A stretch of 64,000 bases of DNA from JBBRDU01 sp038203615. GTDB taxonomy: Bacteria; Verrucomicrobiota; Verrucomicrobiia; Chthoniobacterales; UBA10450. Under the pieces are notes generated by a model. The model had not been told where the DNA came from. It saw only the letters and a list, made by a program, of their open reading frames with translations, and did no database searches. Location of the stretch: the NCBI GenBank assembly GCA_038203615.1, contig JBBRDU010000009.1, positions 1-64,000 of the forward strand. The letters are read 5' to 3'. The translations under genes and the position numbers were made by a program. This document shows positions 41,787 through 50,433 of the stretch, in pieces (the stretch's first letter is position 1; each line of letters begins with the position of its first letter).

Positions 41787-42073
41787 AACCGGCTGAACGC
41801 CTCGATTTTAGGCCGAGGGCAAGGGCAGGAGCAAACGCCCAACGTCCGAGTCAAAAAAGAGGGGAGCGGTGTGTGCGTTGTGCGAGAGTTTTCCTGCCAT
41901 CGGGTAGCAGCCCCACCGGCGGCGGCAGCCTTCGCCAGGCTCGGCGGGCCGGCCAGGCCATGATTGAACAGTTTAGCCGCCATGCTTTCTATTCTTCCTC
42001 GCCTGCGGCAGTTGCTCGCGTGATTGTTGCTGGCTATCGTAACCGTCCGCGCTCCCGTGGGCGCCCTCTAGTC

Positions 42074-42511
42074 ATGCAAAAAATTGGATTTGCCGAAGCG
42101 CTCGACTCCATCGTCGCAACCGACCCGCGCTATGCGCGCGACGCTTACGTCTTCCTGCGCGACGCGCTCGATTTCACGACCAAGCAGCAAAAGAAGATGA
42201 AAGGGACGACCGTGAGGCACGTGGCCGGGCCCGAATTACTGGAAGGCGTGCGCCAATATGCGCTGAAAGAATTTGGCCCGATGGTCGTCACGGTTTTCTC
42301 CTGTTGGGGAATCAAGCGGTGCGAAGACATCGGTCACATGGTGTTTAACCTGATCGGGGCCGGCATTTTTGGTAAGACGGATGAAGATTCCATGGAGGAT
42401 TTCAAAAGCGTCTATGACTTTGAAGATGCTTTCGTGAAACCGTTCGTGCCGGACAGGGTCCCGCCGGCTCAGGTGCCCCCCGGCTTGCCCGCCCCCAAAT
42501 CCTCTTTATGA
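42074..42511 (+). CDS. Minf_1886 family conserved protein (Verrucomicrobia/Planctomycetes-restricted)
   Basis: From ATG 42074 the 145-residue protein reads MQKIGFAEALDSIVATDPRY, with RYARDAYVFLRDALDFTTK, HVAGPELLEGVRQYALKEFGPMVVTVFSCWGIKRCEDIGHMVFNLI and KTDEDSMEDFKSVYDFEDAF. This matches the Minf_1886 family (TIGR04138 type), which I know only from Verrucomicrobia and Planctomycetes. The function is unknown. It overlaps the following M16 protease gene by 4 bp. It is the best phylum marker in the window. Confidence 0.88.
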   Translation: MQKIGFAEALDSIVATDPRYARDAYVFLRDALDFTTKQQKKMKGTTVRHVAGPELLEGVRQYALKEFGPMVVTVFSCWGIKRCEDIGHMVFNLIGAGIFGKTDEDSMEDFKSVYDFEDAFVKPFVPDRVPPAQVPPGLPAPKSSL

Positions 42512-45153
42512 GCGGCCTGGTGCCGCGCCTTGCCCTGATGGGCACTCTTATGCTGAACACTGCAAATTTGAAAGCTGCTTCTACCACCCCGGATCCGACG
42601 GCCATCACGGTCCCGCCGACCGGTGCGCAAAAATGGGTTTTGCCGGATGGACTTACCATCATTGTGAAGGAAGATCGCAGCGCACCCGTGGCGAGCGTGC
42701 AGGTCTGGTGCGCCACTGGCAGCATCAATGAAGATGAGCGCCTCGGCGCCGGCTTGTCGCACATCCTCGAGCACATGTTGTTTAAGGGGACAAAGACGCA
42801 ATCGAACAGCACGATTGCGCAGAAAATCCAGGACGTGGGCGGTTACATCAATGCCTACACCTCCTTCGATCGCACCGTTTTTTGGATCGACGTTCCGAAA
42901 GCAGGAGTGGTCACCGCCCTCAATGTCTTGTCGGACGCCATGATGAACTCGACCCTGCCGCCCGATGAATATTTAAAGGAGCAGGAAGTGATTCGGCGGG
43001 AATTCGCCATGGGCTTTGACGATCCGGACCGCATGGCGGGACAACTTCTTTTTGCCACCGCTTATCAGCGTCATCCCTATCGCCTGCCCGTGATCGGACA
43101 GATCGAAGTCTATAACCAGCTCACCCAGGAGCAGGTCATGCAGTATTACAAGTCGCGCTACGTTCCGAACAATCTGACCTTCGTGGTGGTCGGCGATGTG
43201 GACGCGAACAAGATCCGTCAGCAACTGACCGATTTCTTCAAGGCGTACCCGGAGAAATCGCTGAAGCCCATTTACATTCCGGCTGAGCCGGCGCAGCTCG
43301 GAACCCGCGAAGCTCATCAGGAGTTTCCGACCGAACTGACGCGCCTGTCGCTCGCCTGGCATGTGCCGGAGGTGACTCATCCGGATGTACCCGCGCTCGA
43401 TCTCCTTTCGTCCATTCTTGGCGAGGGCCGCAGTTCGCGCTTGTACCGCCGCGTCCGCGATGAGACCGGATTGGCCTACGGCGTTTCCGCATTTTCCTAC
43501 ACCCCGGGCGATCCCGGTTTGCTCGGTCTCGATGCCACGGTGGAACCGGCCAAGCGAGAGGCCGTGCAGAACCTCATGCTCCAAATCATCGAGGAAGTGA
43601 AGCAGGCTGGCGTCACGGCCGAGGAATTGACCAAGGCGAAAAAGATGTCGCTCAGTCATCATCTCGGATCGCTCACCACCATGCGGGGCCAGGCGTCCGA
43701 TATCGGCTCGAACTGGCTCCTCACGCGCAACCTGAACTTTAGTCGCGATTACCTCGACGCGGTCCAGAAGGTGACCCTGGATGATCTCAAGCGCGTCGCC
43801 ACGCACTATCTGGTGAACGATAACCTCACCATCGTTTCGTTGAATCCAAAGGGGTCGCTCGCCGCGCGGGCTGATACAGCCAAACCAGTCACGGCCGGTG
43901 AAGTGCAAAAAATAGAGCTCTCCAACGGCTTGCGCGTGCTCGTGCGGGAAGATGCGCGATTGCCGCTCGTGGCCATGACGGCTGTGTTTCGCGGAGGATT
44001 ACTGGCCGAGACCCGCAAGACCAACGGCATCACCCGCTTGATGGCCAAGTCGCTCTTAAAAGGGACGAAAACGCGCACGGGCGAGCAGATCTCCCGGGAG
44101 ATCGAGGCGGTCGGCGGCGTGATCTCGAGTGACGCGGGCAACAACAGCTTCAGCGTCGGCGTGGATGTCACGCAGCCGGACTTGAAGCTTGGCGTCACCA
44201 TCCTGTCGGACGTTTTGCTGAATGCGACCATGCCGGAAAAAGCGGTGGCCCGGGAAAAGGAAGTGCAGACCGCCGGCATCAAACAGGAAGAAGAACAGCT
44301 CACCACGGTAGCCCGAAATATCATGCGCGAGGCGTTGTTCCACGATCATCCCTATGCCTTGCGCGCGAACGGAGCGGTCGATTCGGTGCAACGGCTCACC
44401 TCCAAGGATCTGCTCGCCTTTCGCGACCGCTATGTCGTGGCGAAGAATGCGGTCATCTCCGTTTTTGGCAATGTCAGCGCGGCGGAAGTGAAACAACTTT
44501 TCGAACAGGCCCTCGGCCAAATGAAAGCGGGCACGCTCGCGTTGAGCGATGCTCCCAAGCCGTCGCCCCTGGCCAAGACCGAGCCGGTCGATGCGCGCCG
44601 GGACAAGGCGCAGGCGGTGCTCATGGTCGGCTATCGCGGCGCGGATGTTTTCAGTCCGGATCGGCACGCCCTCGAATTAATCGATGAGGCGAGCAGCGAT
44701 CTGGGTTCGCGTTTCTTCATCCGGATCCGCGAGCAGATGGGCTTGGCCTATTACGTCGGCGCCAGCCAGGTGCAGGGGCTCGTCCCCGGCCTCTTTGCCT
44801 TTTATCTGGGGACCGATCCAGCCAAGGTCGAGCCGGTCAAGACGGCGTTACTCGACGAGATTAACAAGCTGGCCAGCGATGGATTGACTGCCGAGGAACT
44901 GGCCCGGGCCAAGAAAAAACTGGTTGGGCAACAACAGATCTCCAATCAGAGCAACGACACCTTTGGTTTCCAATGTGCGCTCGACGAGCTCTACGGCCTC
45001 GGGTTCAATTTTCACAAATCGCTCGAAGTGAACATCGAAAAAGTCACGACGGAAGATATTAAGCGGGTGGCGGCAAAATACTTCCGCGACCAACCCTATG
45101 TGCTGGCGACGGTGCGGCCGCCCGACGCGCCTGCGCCCCCGAAAGGAAAATGA
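42508..45153 (+). CDS. M16-family zinc protease, fused tandem (active plus inactive halves)
   Basis: An 881-residue protein with an N-terminal export segment and two M16 repeats. The first half carries the inverted zinc motif in LSHILEHMLFKGT (HxxEH) and the downstream glutamate region EYLKEQEVIRREFAMGFDD. The second half (from VQKIELSNGLRVLVRED) has the same fold marks (FRGGLLAETRKTNGITRLMAKSLLKGTKTR) but no HxxEH, so it is the non-catalytic half. The order matches single-chain PqqL/pitrilysin-like enzymes. It would degrade peptides in the periplasm. DUF1844 follows 3 bp later. Confidence 0.9.
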   Translation: MSGLVPRLALMGTLMLNTANLKAASTTPDPTAITVPPTGAQKWVLPDGLTIIVKEDRSAPVASVQVWCATGSINEDERLGAGLSHILEHMLFKGTKTQSNSTIAQKIQDVGGYINAYTSFDRTVFWIDVPKAGVVTALNVLSDAMMNSTLPPDEYLKEQEVIRREFAMGFDDPDRMAGQLLFATAYQRHPYRLPVIGQIEVYNQLTQEQVMQYYKSRYVPNNLTFVVVGDVDANKIRQQLTDFFKAYPEKSLKPIYIPAEPAQLGTREAHQEFPTELTRLSLAWHVPEVTHPDVPALDLLSSILGEGRSSRLYRRVRDETGLAYGVSAFSYTPGDPGLLGLDATVEPAKREAVQNLMLQIIEEVKQAGVTAEELTKAKKMSLSHHLGSLTTMRGQASDIGSNWLLTRNLNFSRDYLDAVQKVTLDDLKRVATHYLVNDNLTIVSLNPKGSLAARADTAKPVTAGEVQKIELSNGLRVLVREDARLPLVAMTAVFRGGLLAETRKTNGITRLMAKSLLKGTKTRTGEQISREIEAVGGVISSDAGNNSFSVGVDVTQPDLKLGVTILSDVLLNATMPEKAVAREKEVQTAGIKQEEEQLTTVARNIMREALFHDHPYALRANGAVDSVQRLTSKDLLAFRDRYVVAKNAVISVFGNVSAAEVKQLFEQALGQMKAGTLALSDAPKPSPLAKTEPVDARRDKAQAVLMVGYRGADVFSPDRHALELIDEASSDLGSRFFIRIREQMGLAYYVGASQVQGLVPGLFAFYLGTDPAKVEPVKTALLDEINKLASDGLTAEELARAKKKLVGQQQISNQSNDTFGFQCALDELYGLGFNFHKSLEVNIEKVTTEDIKRVAAKYFRDQPYVLATVRPPDAPAPPKGK

Positions 45154-45156
45154 GTC

Positions 45157-45594
45157 ATGGCTGAAGTCCAAACCAACACCCAAAGCGGCGAACTTTCGCA
45201 GCGATTTATCGAATTCGTCATGATGCATGCGCAGAATGCCGCGCTTTTCCTCGGGCAGATTCCCAATCCGCAGACCGGCCAGGGAGAAGTGAATCTCGAA
45301 CTTGCCAAAATGTTCATCGATCAGCTGGCCATGATCCAGGAGAAGACGCGCGGGAACTTGTCGCAGGAAGAAGCCACCGTCCTGCGCAACGCCATTTCCA
45401 ATTTGCAGATGGCCTTCGTGGAAATCTCGCAGCAGCAAAAGGGCGGTGGGAGTCCTATCGCGACGCCCGCTCCGGAACCGGTTTCCGCGCCGATTCCTTC
45501 CAGTGAACCGGCGGCGAGCAGCGAGCCGGCCGCGCCCACCGTGCCGGAAGAGTCCGAGTCCAAGAAGAAATTCACCAAGAGCTACGGCTCCTGA
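45157..45594 (+). CDS. DUF1844 domain protein
   Basis: A 145-residue protein with the DUF1844 helical core: RFIEFVMMHAQNAALFLGQIPNP, VNLELAKMFIDQLAMIQEKTRGNLSQEEATVLRNAISNLQMAFVEI. A low-complexity Pro/Ser/Ala tail follows and ends KKKFTKSYGS. The function is unknown. The gene follows the M16 protease with a 3-bp gap, suggesting co-expression. Confidence 0.85.
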   Translation: MAEVQTNTQSGELSQRFIEFVMMHAQNAALFLGQIPNPQTGQGEVNLELAKMFIDQLAMIQEKTRGNLSQEEATVLRNAISNLQMAFVEISQQQKGGGSPIATPAPEPVSAPIPSSEPAASSEPAAPTVPEESESKKKFTKSYGS

Positions 45595-45603
45595 CCTCGA
45601 CTT

Positions 45604-45688
45604 GGTAGGGACGCCGCGCTGCGGCGTCCGCTCCCCGGATATGCAAAAAACAGGCGCGGGGCGAACACCGCAGCGCGGCCTCCCTACC
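45604..45688. repeat. REP doublet of the GTAGGGACGCC family
   Basis: GGTAGGGACGCCGCGCTGCG followed by GCGTCCGCTCC, and inverted GCGAACACCGCAGCGCGGCC followed by TCCCTACC. It lies between DUF1844 and the topoisomerase gene, with a short spacer of about 25 bp. Confidence 0.88.
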
Positions 45689-45758
45689 GGCGGAGAGGAA
45701 CTCGTCGCGCTCACCATAAGAGCACGGCCTATCGCAGTAAGACCTGCGATTTAGTCAC

Positions 45759-46874
45759 GTGCGCGACCTCAACATGAAGGCTTCCAAAGGAAAAAAGAAA
45801 CCCGCCGAGATGCAGATCGTGACCGATCCGGCGGAGGTGGCAGCCGAAGCAGGCTTGCGTTACGTCACCGACGATAAGCCGGGTTATACGCGCAAGACGA
45901 AGGAAGACGACTTCGAGTTTTTCGACCTGGAGGGAAAGCCGATCCGAGACGAGCAGCGTTTGCGGCGGATCAAGCGGCTGGCCGTCCCGCCGGCCTACAC
46001 GGATGTCTGGATCTGCCCGACAGCGAACGGCCATATCCAGGCGACCGGGCGCGACGCGCGCGCCCGCAAGCAATACCGGTATCACGAGCGCTGGCGCGAG
46101 ATCCGGGATGAGAACAAGTACGAGAAGATGGCCTCGTTTGGGCAGGCCCTGCCCAAGATCCGGAAACGAGCCGACGAAGACCTGGCCTTGCCGGGCCTGC
46201 CCCGCAACAAGGTCCTGGCCGCCGTCGTGCAGCTGTTGGAACAAACCTTTATTCGCGTGGGCAACGCCGAGTACGCGCGGGACAATAACTCCTTTGGCCT
46301 AACGACCATGCAGGACCGGCACGTTGATGTGAAAGGCGCGACCATGACGTTCCGTTTCCGCGGCAAGAGCGGCATCAAACACGAGGTGGACGTGAAAGAT
46401 CGGCGGGTGGCCCGCATCGTTTCCAAGCTGCAAGACCTGCCCGGCCAGGATCTTTTCCAATCCATCGGAGAGAATGGCGAACCGTGCGATCTCACTTCGC
46501 AGGATGTGAACGATTACCTGCGCGAGATCACGGCCGAGGAATTCACCGCCAAAGATTTTCGGACCTGGGCCGGCACGGTTTTGGCCGCCATGGCGTTGCA
46601 TGACATTGGCGCTTTCGAAACGAAGAAGCAGGCCAAGGCCAACATCAAGAACGCAGTCACAGTCGTCAGTAAACTGTTGGGAAACACCCCAGCCATCTGC
46701 CGCAAGTGTTATGTGCATCCGGCCGTCTTCGAAACCTATCTGAGCGGCGCCTCCATCGAGGGGCTCAAGCAGAAAACCGAGGAAGCCCGGGAGAGCGACG
46801 TCATGGATCTGCGAGAGGGCGAAACCGCCATCCTGAAATTCCTGCAAAGCCGCCTCACCGCCAAGGCTGCGTAG
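45759..46874 (+). CDS. DNA topoisomerase IB (poxvirus/bacterial type)
   Basis: A 371-residue type IB enzyme. YTRKTKEDDFEFFDLEGKPI and RLRRIKRLAVPPAYTDVWICP form the N-terminal domain. The catalytic domain has the Arg/Lys pentad region (FRFRGKSGIKHEVDV, KDFRTWAGT) and the nucleophile tyrosine in CRKCYVHPAVFETYL (Tyr318). It relaxes supercoils by 3'-phosphotyrosine linkage. Start is GTG 45759 or ATG 45774, the latter giving MKASKGKKK. It is a stand-alone gene bounded by a REP element and the Mla operon. Confidence 0.93.
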   Translation: MRDLNMKASKGKKKPAEMQIVTDPAEVAAEAGLRYVTDDKPGYTRKTKEDDFEFFDLEGKPIRDEQRLRRIKRLAVPPAYTDVWICPTANGHIQATGRDARARKQYRYHERWREIRDENKYEKMASFGQALPKIRKRADEDLALPGLPRNKVLAAVVQLLEQTFIRVGNAEYARDNNSFGLTTMQDRHVDVKGATMTFRFRGKSGIKHEVDVKDRRVARIVSKLQDLPGQDLFQSIGENGEPCDLTSQDVNDYLREITAEEFTAKDFRTWAGTVLAAMALHDIGAFETKKQAKANIKNAVTVVSKLLGNTPAICRKCYVHPAVFETYLSGASIEGLKQKTEEARESDVMDLREGETAILKFLQSRLTAKAA

Positions 46875-46887
46875 GGCGCCGTCCTAA

Positions 46888-47883
46888 TCAGCGGCTCGGC
46901 GTGGGCTTGGCCCGCGTGCTTTTTCGGACCGTGATCGTATCGGCGGCCGGCGTAGGCGATGACGCCGGGTACTTCTTCGTCGTCGGGTAGATCAGTCGCC
47001 AGGGCTGGCTCTTCACCGTGTTCGTGAATTCGGTCAGGTTTTTGCCGCTTTCGCGCAACTGGGGGCCCAGGTCGCTCATGACCGTTTTCAGTTTCTCGGA
47101 CGATTCCCGGAAATTTTGCAGGGTCACTGCGATGTTGTTGTTGGCCGAAAGGTCGTGACTGATTTTCTCGATATTGGCCAGCGAGGTGGAAAGGGAACCG
47201 TCGGGCGCAGTCAGTTCGACCAGGTGCTGGCCGAAGGTTTTGAATTCCGCCAGGGCCTTGTTCAATTCCGAGTTTTCGTCCGTGATGCGGCTGAGATTCT
47301 GCGCGGTCGACTCCAATTCCTTCATCGTGTTGGTCGCTTCTTTGGCCACCGGCTCCACCACGTCGAGCAGCTTGGCCGCTGCCTCCGCAAAATCCGGCGC
47401 GCGTTCTCCCGCGAACATTTCACCATCGCGCGCCCGCCCGGAACCCTCCGTCCCCTGGGTAATGTCGATGGCCATCTCGCCGAGCAGGCCTAGGGAAATC
47501 ATGCGCGCGTGGGCATCGCGGTAGACAAACGCTCCCTTATCGACCTGGACATCGATGCGGACCTCGAACTTGGGCTTGCCGTCGGGCGGAGTGGGGCTCG
47601 CTTTCGGGTCAGCCGGCCGAATCTGGGCGGCGGCTTCCTGGGCCCGTTGATCTTCTTCGCGCGAAACGGGCGAGTACAATTTTTGCACCTGGCCGATCTT
47701 GCGGCCAGCCAGCAGGACCGGCGCGCCCAACTTGATGCCGGCCGCGTTATCAAAGTAAAGCTTGTAGCTCACCAGCGGCCGGAATAATCCAGGCGCCCCC
47801 AGCAGGATCAAAACGCCCACGATAATCACGGCCGTGCCGACCACGAGAAGGCCGGTTAAAATTTCATTTCGCCGTAATTGCAT
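46888..47883 (-). CDS. mlaD: MlaD-type MCE lipid-transport protein
   Basis: A 331-residue protein with one N-terminal membrane helix (LTGLLVVGTAVIIVGVLILLG), an MCE domain (KLYFDNAAGIKLGAPVLLAGRKIGQVQKL, ISLGLLGEMAIDITQG), and a long helical C-terminal region (LENIEKISHD-like repeats) ending in a Thr/Ser/Pro tail. It is the periplasmic substrate-binding ring subunit of the phospholipid transporter. It follows mlaE and mlaF with a 20-bp overlap. The MCE domain has a small acidic/Pro insertion at residues 75-95. Confidence 0.9.
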   Translation of the reverse strand: MQLRRNEILTGLLVVGTAVIIVGVLILLGAPGLFRPLVSYKLYFDNAAGIKLGAPVLLAGRKIGQVQKLYSPVSREEDQRAQEAAAQIRPADPKASPTPPDGKPKFEVRIDVQVDKGAFVYRDAHARMISLGLLGEMAIDITQGTEGSGRARDGEMFAGERAPDFAEAAAKLLDVVEPVAKEATNTMKELESTAQNLSRITDENSELNKALAEFKTFGQHLVELTAPDGSLSTSLANIEKISHDLSANNNIAVTLQNFRESSEKLKTVMSDLGPQLRESGKNLTEFTNTVKSQPWRLIYPTTKKYPASSPTPAADTITVRKSTRAKPTPSR

Positions 47884-48658
47884 CCTGGCTTCCTTCTAAA
47901 ATGGGACCTTCCGTGCTTCCGCTCAAGAATTGGCGGACGACCGGGTTATTGGACTGACGGAACTGATTGGCATCAGCATTTTCAATGATCTTGCCCTGAT
48001 ACAACATAGCCATGCGCGTGCCGATGCGAAAGGCGCTATCCATCTCATGGGTCACAATAATCGAAGTGACCTTCTGTTGCTCGGTTAGACTGATGATCAA
48101 CTCGTTAATGACCGAGCTGATGACCGGATCGAGACCGGCGGTCGGCTCGTCGAAGAGGATTAATTCCGGTTCCATGACAAGCGCGCGGGCCAGGCTGACC
48201 CGTTTGCGCATGCCGCCGCTCAACTCGGAGGGCATCAGGTATTTGGACTCGAACATACTGACGAGTTCAAGTTTTTCGTCCACGATTTCGTCAATCTCCG
48301 CGGTCGTTTTGTCGGTCAACTCTTCCAGCGGGAGCGAAACGTTGTCGCGCACGTTGCGGGAGCTGAGCAGGGCGGAATATTGGTAAACCATTCCGATCTG
48401 GCGGCGGACCTGTTGCAATTTTCGGCGTTGCAGACGCGTCACCTCAAATTGTTTGAAAAAGACCGAGCCGAGGGCCGGCCGCAGGATCCCCAGGAGAAGC
48501 CGGAGAATGGTGCTCTTGCCACTGCCGCTCTGGCCCATAATGACGAGCCGCTCCATCGGATTGACCGCCAGCGAAACCCCGTCGAGGATTTTTTTGTCCT
48601 CAAACTGCATCTCGACGTCGCGCAATTCAGCGACATAGGAAGGAGGCGGCGCGCTCAT
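47864..48658 (-). CDS. mlaF: MlaF-type ABC transporter ATP-binding protein
   Basis: A 264-residue ABC ATPase: Walker A MGQSGSGKSTILRLL, Q-loop GMVYQYSALLSSRNVRDNVSLPLEE, signature LSGGMRKRVSLARALV, Walker B ELILFDEPTAGLDP, H-loop IVTHEMDSAFRIGTRMAML. The sequence around SALLSSRNVRDNV and the C-terminal NPVVRQFLSG are typical of MlaF/MkL. It powers phospholipid movement between the inner membrane and MlaD. It overlaps mlaE by 4 bp. Confidence 0.93.
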   Translation of the reverse strand: MSAPPPSYVAELRDVEMQFEDKKILDGVSLAVNPMERLVIMGQSGSGKSTILRLLLGILRPALGSVFFKQFEVTRLQRRKLQQVRRQIGMVYQYSALLSSRNVRDNVSLPLEELTDKTTAEIDEIVDEKLELVSMFESKYLMPSELSGGMRKRVSLARALVMEPELILFDEPTAGLDPVISSVINELIISLTEQQKVTSIIVTHEMDSAFRIGTRMAMLYQGKIIENADANQFRQSNNPVVRQFLSGSTEGPILEGSQDAITAK

Positions 48659-49509
48659 GGGAAGAAGACCACGTAAACGACGTTATAAAGCGTATCTACG
48701 CCGATGACGGTGGTGATGGCCGTGACCACGCTGGAGGTGGTGGCGCTCCCGACCCCGGAGGCGCCTCCTTTGACGTTGAGGCCGCGATAACAGGCGATGG
48801 CGGCGATGAGCAGGCCGAACATGAAACTCTTGAACACGCCGGTCACGATGTCGCGAATCAGCAGGGAGTCGCGCACGAGATCGAGAAAGTAGACGAAGGC
48901 GATGCTGAAGTAGGCCCGGCAAATCAGGCTGGTGGCGATGATGGCGGCAATACTCGAAATGGTGGATAGGCACGGCATGAGCGCGCAAAGCGCGAGGGTC
49001 CGCGGCGCCACCAGAAAACGGAGAGGTCCGATGCCCATGGCCTCGATCGCCTCCACTTCCTCCGATACTTTCATCGTACCCAGCTCGGCCGTGAAAGCCG
49101 CCCCCACGCGGGCCGCCAGCATGATGCCGGTGAGAAGCGGCCCTAGTTCGCGCGTAAAGGCGATGGCGACGAGGCCCGGCACGAGACGCTCCGTGCCGAA
49201 GCGCTGCAATTGGTATCCGGTCAGCAGGGCCATGGTGAGGCCGAGAAAAAATGAAACCAACCCGACCAGCGGCACCGACTCGACTCCGGCCCGCTCGGTG
49301 TAAAGGAAAAAGCTGGAGACGCGGAAGGGCATCCGCCCCTGGCGAATGCGGTCGATGGTTTCGTCGATCGTTTGGATGAAAAACCAGAACATGCGGCCGA
49401 CTTCCGCAAAAAAGCTGCGGCCGATCTGGCCGATCTCCTGCACGACGGCCACGGGGTTGCTCGGGAGAAGCGATGCGTTGTCCCCGTCACTGTTCTGATC
49501 GTCGGCCAT
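48655..49509 (-). CDS. mlaE: MlaE-type ABC permease
   Basis: A 284-residue permease with the MlaE (DUF140) signatures: GLVSFFLGLTMALLTGYQL, AIAFTRELGPLLTGIMLAARVGAAFTAELGTMKVSEEVEAIEAMG, and SFMFGLLIAAIACYRGLNVKGGASGVG. The N-terminal 45 residues are polar. It is the first gene of the mlaE-mlaF-mlaD operon that maintains outer-membrane lipid asymmetry; a mlaC gene is not seen here. Confidence 0.93.
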   Translation of the reverse strand: MADDQNSDGDNASLLPSNPVAVVQEIGQIGRSFFAEVGRMFWFFIQTIDETIDRIRQGRMPFRVSSFFLYTERAGVESVPLVGLVSFFLGLTMALLTGYQLQRFGTERLVPGLVAIAFTRELGPLLTGIMLAARVGAAFTAELGTMKVSEEVEAIEAMGIGPLRFLVAPRTLALCALMPCLSTISSIAAIIATSLICRAYFSIAFVYFLDLVRDSLLIRDIVTGVFKSFMFGLLIAAIACYRGLNVKGGASGVGSATTSSVVTAITTVIGVDTLYNVVYVVFFP

Positions 49510-49613
49510 GTTCGACGGGCAACGTGCCTCAGTTCGGGAGGCGGGAAAGGGGAAAGTGACCGACGAGGCGGCGGCGGCGCGCCACCGTCGTGATTTTTCG
49601 ACTCTCCTGCGTA

Positions 49614-49731
49614 ACGCCCAAGACGCCCCGACCCGCCACGGCGGGCAGGCTGCGCGGGGCTGCTACAGCTGCATTGGTTCTCAAACACGTTTTGCCTTCC
49701 CCCTGTAGCCACGGCGCTCTGTCGCCGTGTC
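49614..49731. repeat. REP elements family 1, 3' flank of the RAYT pseudogene
   Basis: CGCCCAAGACGCCCCGACCC leads to an inverted half ending CTGCTACAG, and then TGTAGCCACGGCGCTCTGTC with GCCGTG forms the second REP. Together with 50263-50347 this brackets the transposase relic with the same repeat family on both sides. Confidence 0.82.
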
Positions 49732-49739
49732 CCCTGCGG

Positions 49740-50227
49740 CTAGTTAAATCGCAAAGGCACCATCTCACCTTGATACGGCCATTCTTCGGGCCTAGCGCTA
49801 AGACCGGCGCGAACGAGATTCATCCGCACATATTCCCATTTCTGCGCATAGCTTTCGCCACTTCGCAGTAGGTGATCGAAAAATCCTTCCTGCCAATGCG
49901 GTTTCTGCTGACCCAGCTCGAGTAATTTCTTTCCCATTACGGAGCGCAGTGACTGAACCCATTTTCGCAGCGTTATGCCGTCGACGAAAAAGCGACGAAG
50001 AGATGAACATGATCCGGCATCAGAACATAACAGCCAACAGCGACGCCATGCTCTTCCTCGGCGCGATGGCAGAAACGCTGAAGCGTCTCGTGAATGTCAT
50101 CGTGCGCGAGAATGGGCCGACGCCCGTAAGTGTTAAATGTAACAAAATAGAAGGGCCGCACGCGGGAATAGAGTTGTCCTAGTCGGGGCGGACGCCGTGG
50201 TCGGAGGCCGTTCTGCTCAACGCGCAC
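49740..50227 (-). pseudogene. REP-associated tyrosine transposase (RAYT), one frameshift
   Basis: Read on the minus strand from GTG 50227, the product contains RPFYFVTFNTYGRRP and the HUH motif MPDHVHLFVAF. Then a frameshift in an A5 run (49987-49991 on the plus strand) creates a premature stop. Adding one base restores VDGITLRKWVQSLRSVMGKK, FFDHLLRSGESYAQKWEYVR and MNLVRAGL, where Tyr in ESYAQKW is the catalytic tyrosine. All catalytic residues of a Y1-family RAYT are therefore present, but the gene is broken by one base, or the base is a sequencing error. REP family 1 doublets lie on both sides. Confidence 0.88.
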
Positions 50228-50262
50228 GAAATGATGGTGTGCGCAGCCAGGCTCTTGTTCAA

Positions 50263-50347
50263 CGCCAAAGACGCCCCGACAGAGCGGGGCGGCTACAGTG
50301 CGATGGGTTGGGCTAAGCGCTGTAGCCACAGCGCTCTGTCGCCGTGC
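50263..50347. repeat. REP doublet family 1, 5' flank of the RAYT pseudogene
   Basis: GCCCCGACAGAGCGGGGCGG with CTACAG is an inverted REP, followed by TGTAGCCACAGCGCTCTGTC with GCCGTG. It is the mirror flank of the element at 49614-49731 and precedes the exported asparaginase gene. Confidence 0.85.
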
Positions 50348-50433
50348 CAGAAATTTCTGCGCTGCGTCGCTCGGCCGAACCCGCTAGAACGGGATGGCCC
50401 TTCCCGGTTTTGGGCAAAGGGATGGAGGAACAA

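Noticed and set aside
42469..42812. Minus-strand frames inside the Minf_1886 and M16 genes
   Set aside because: No domain and opposite to strongly recognisable coding sequence.
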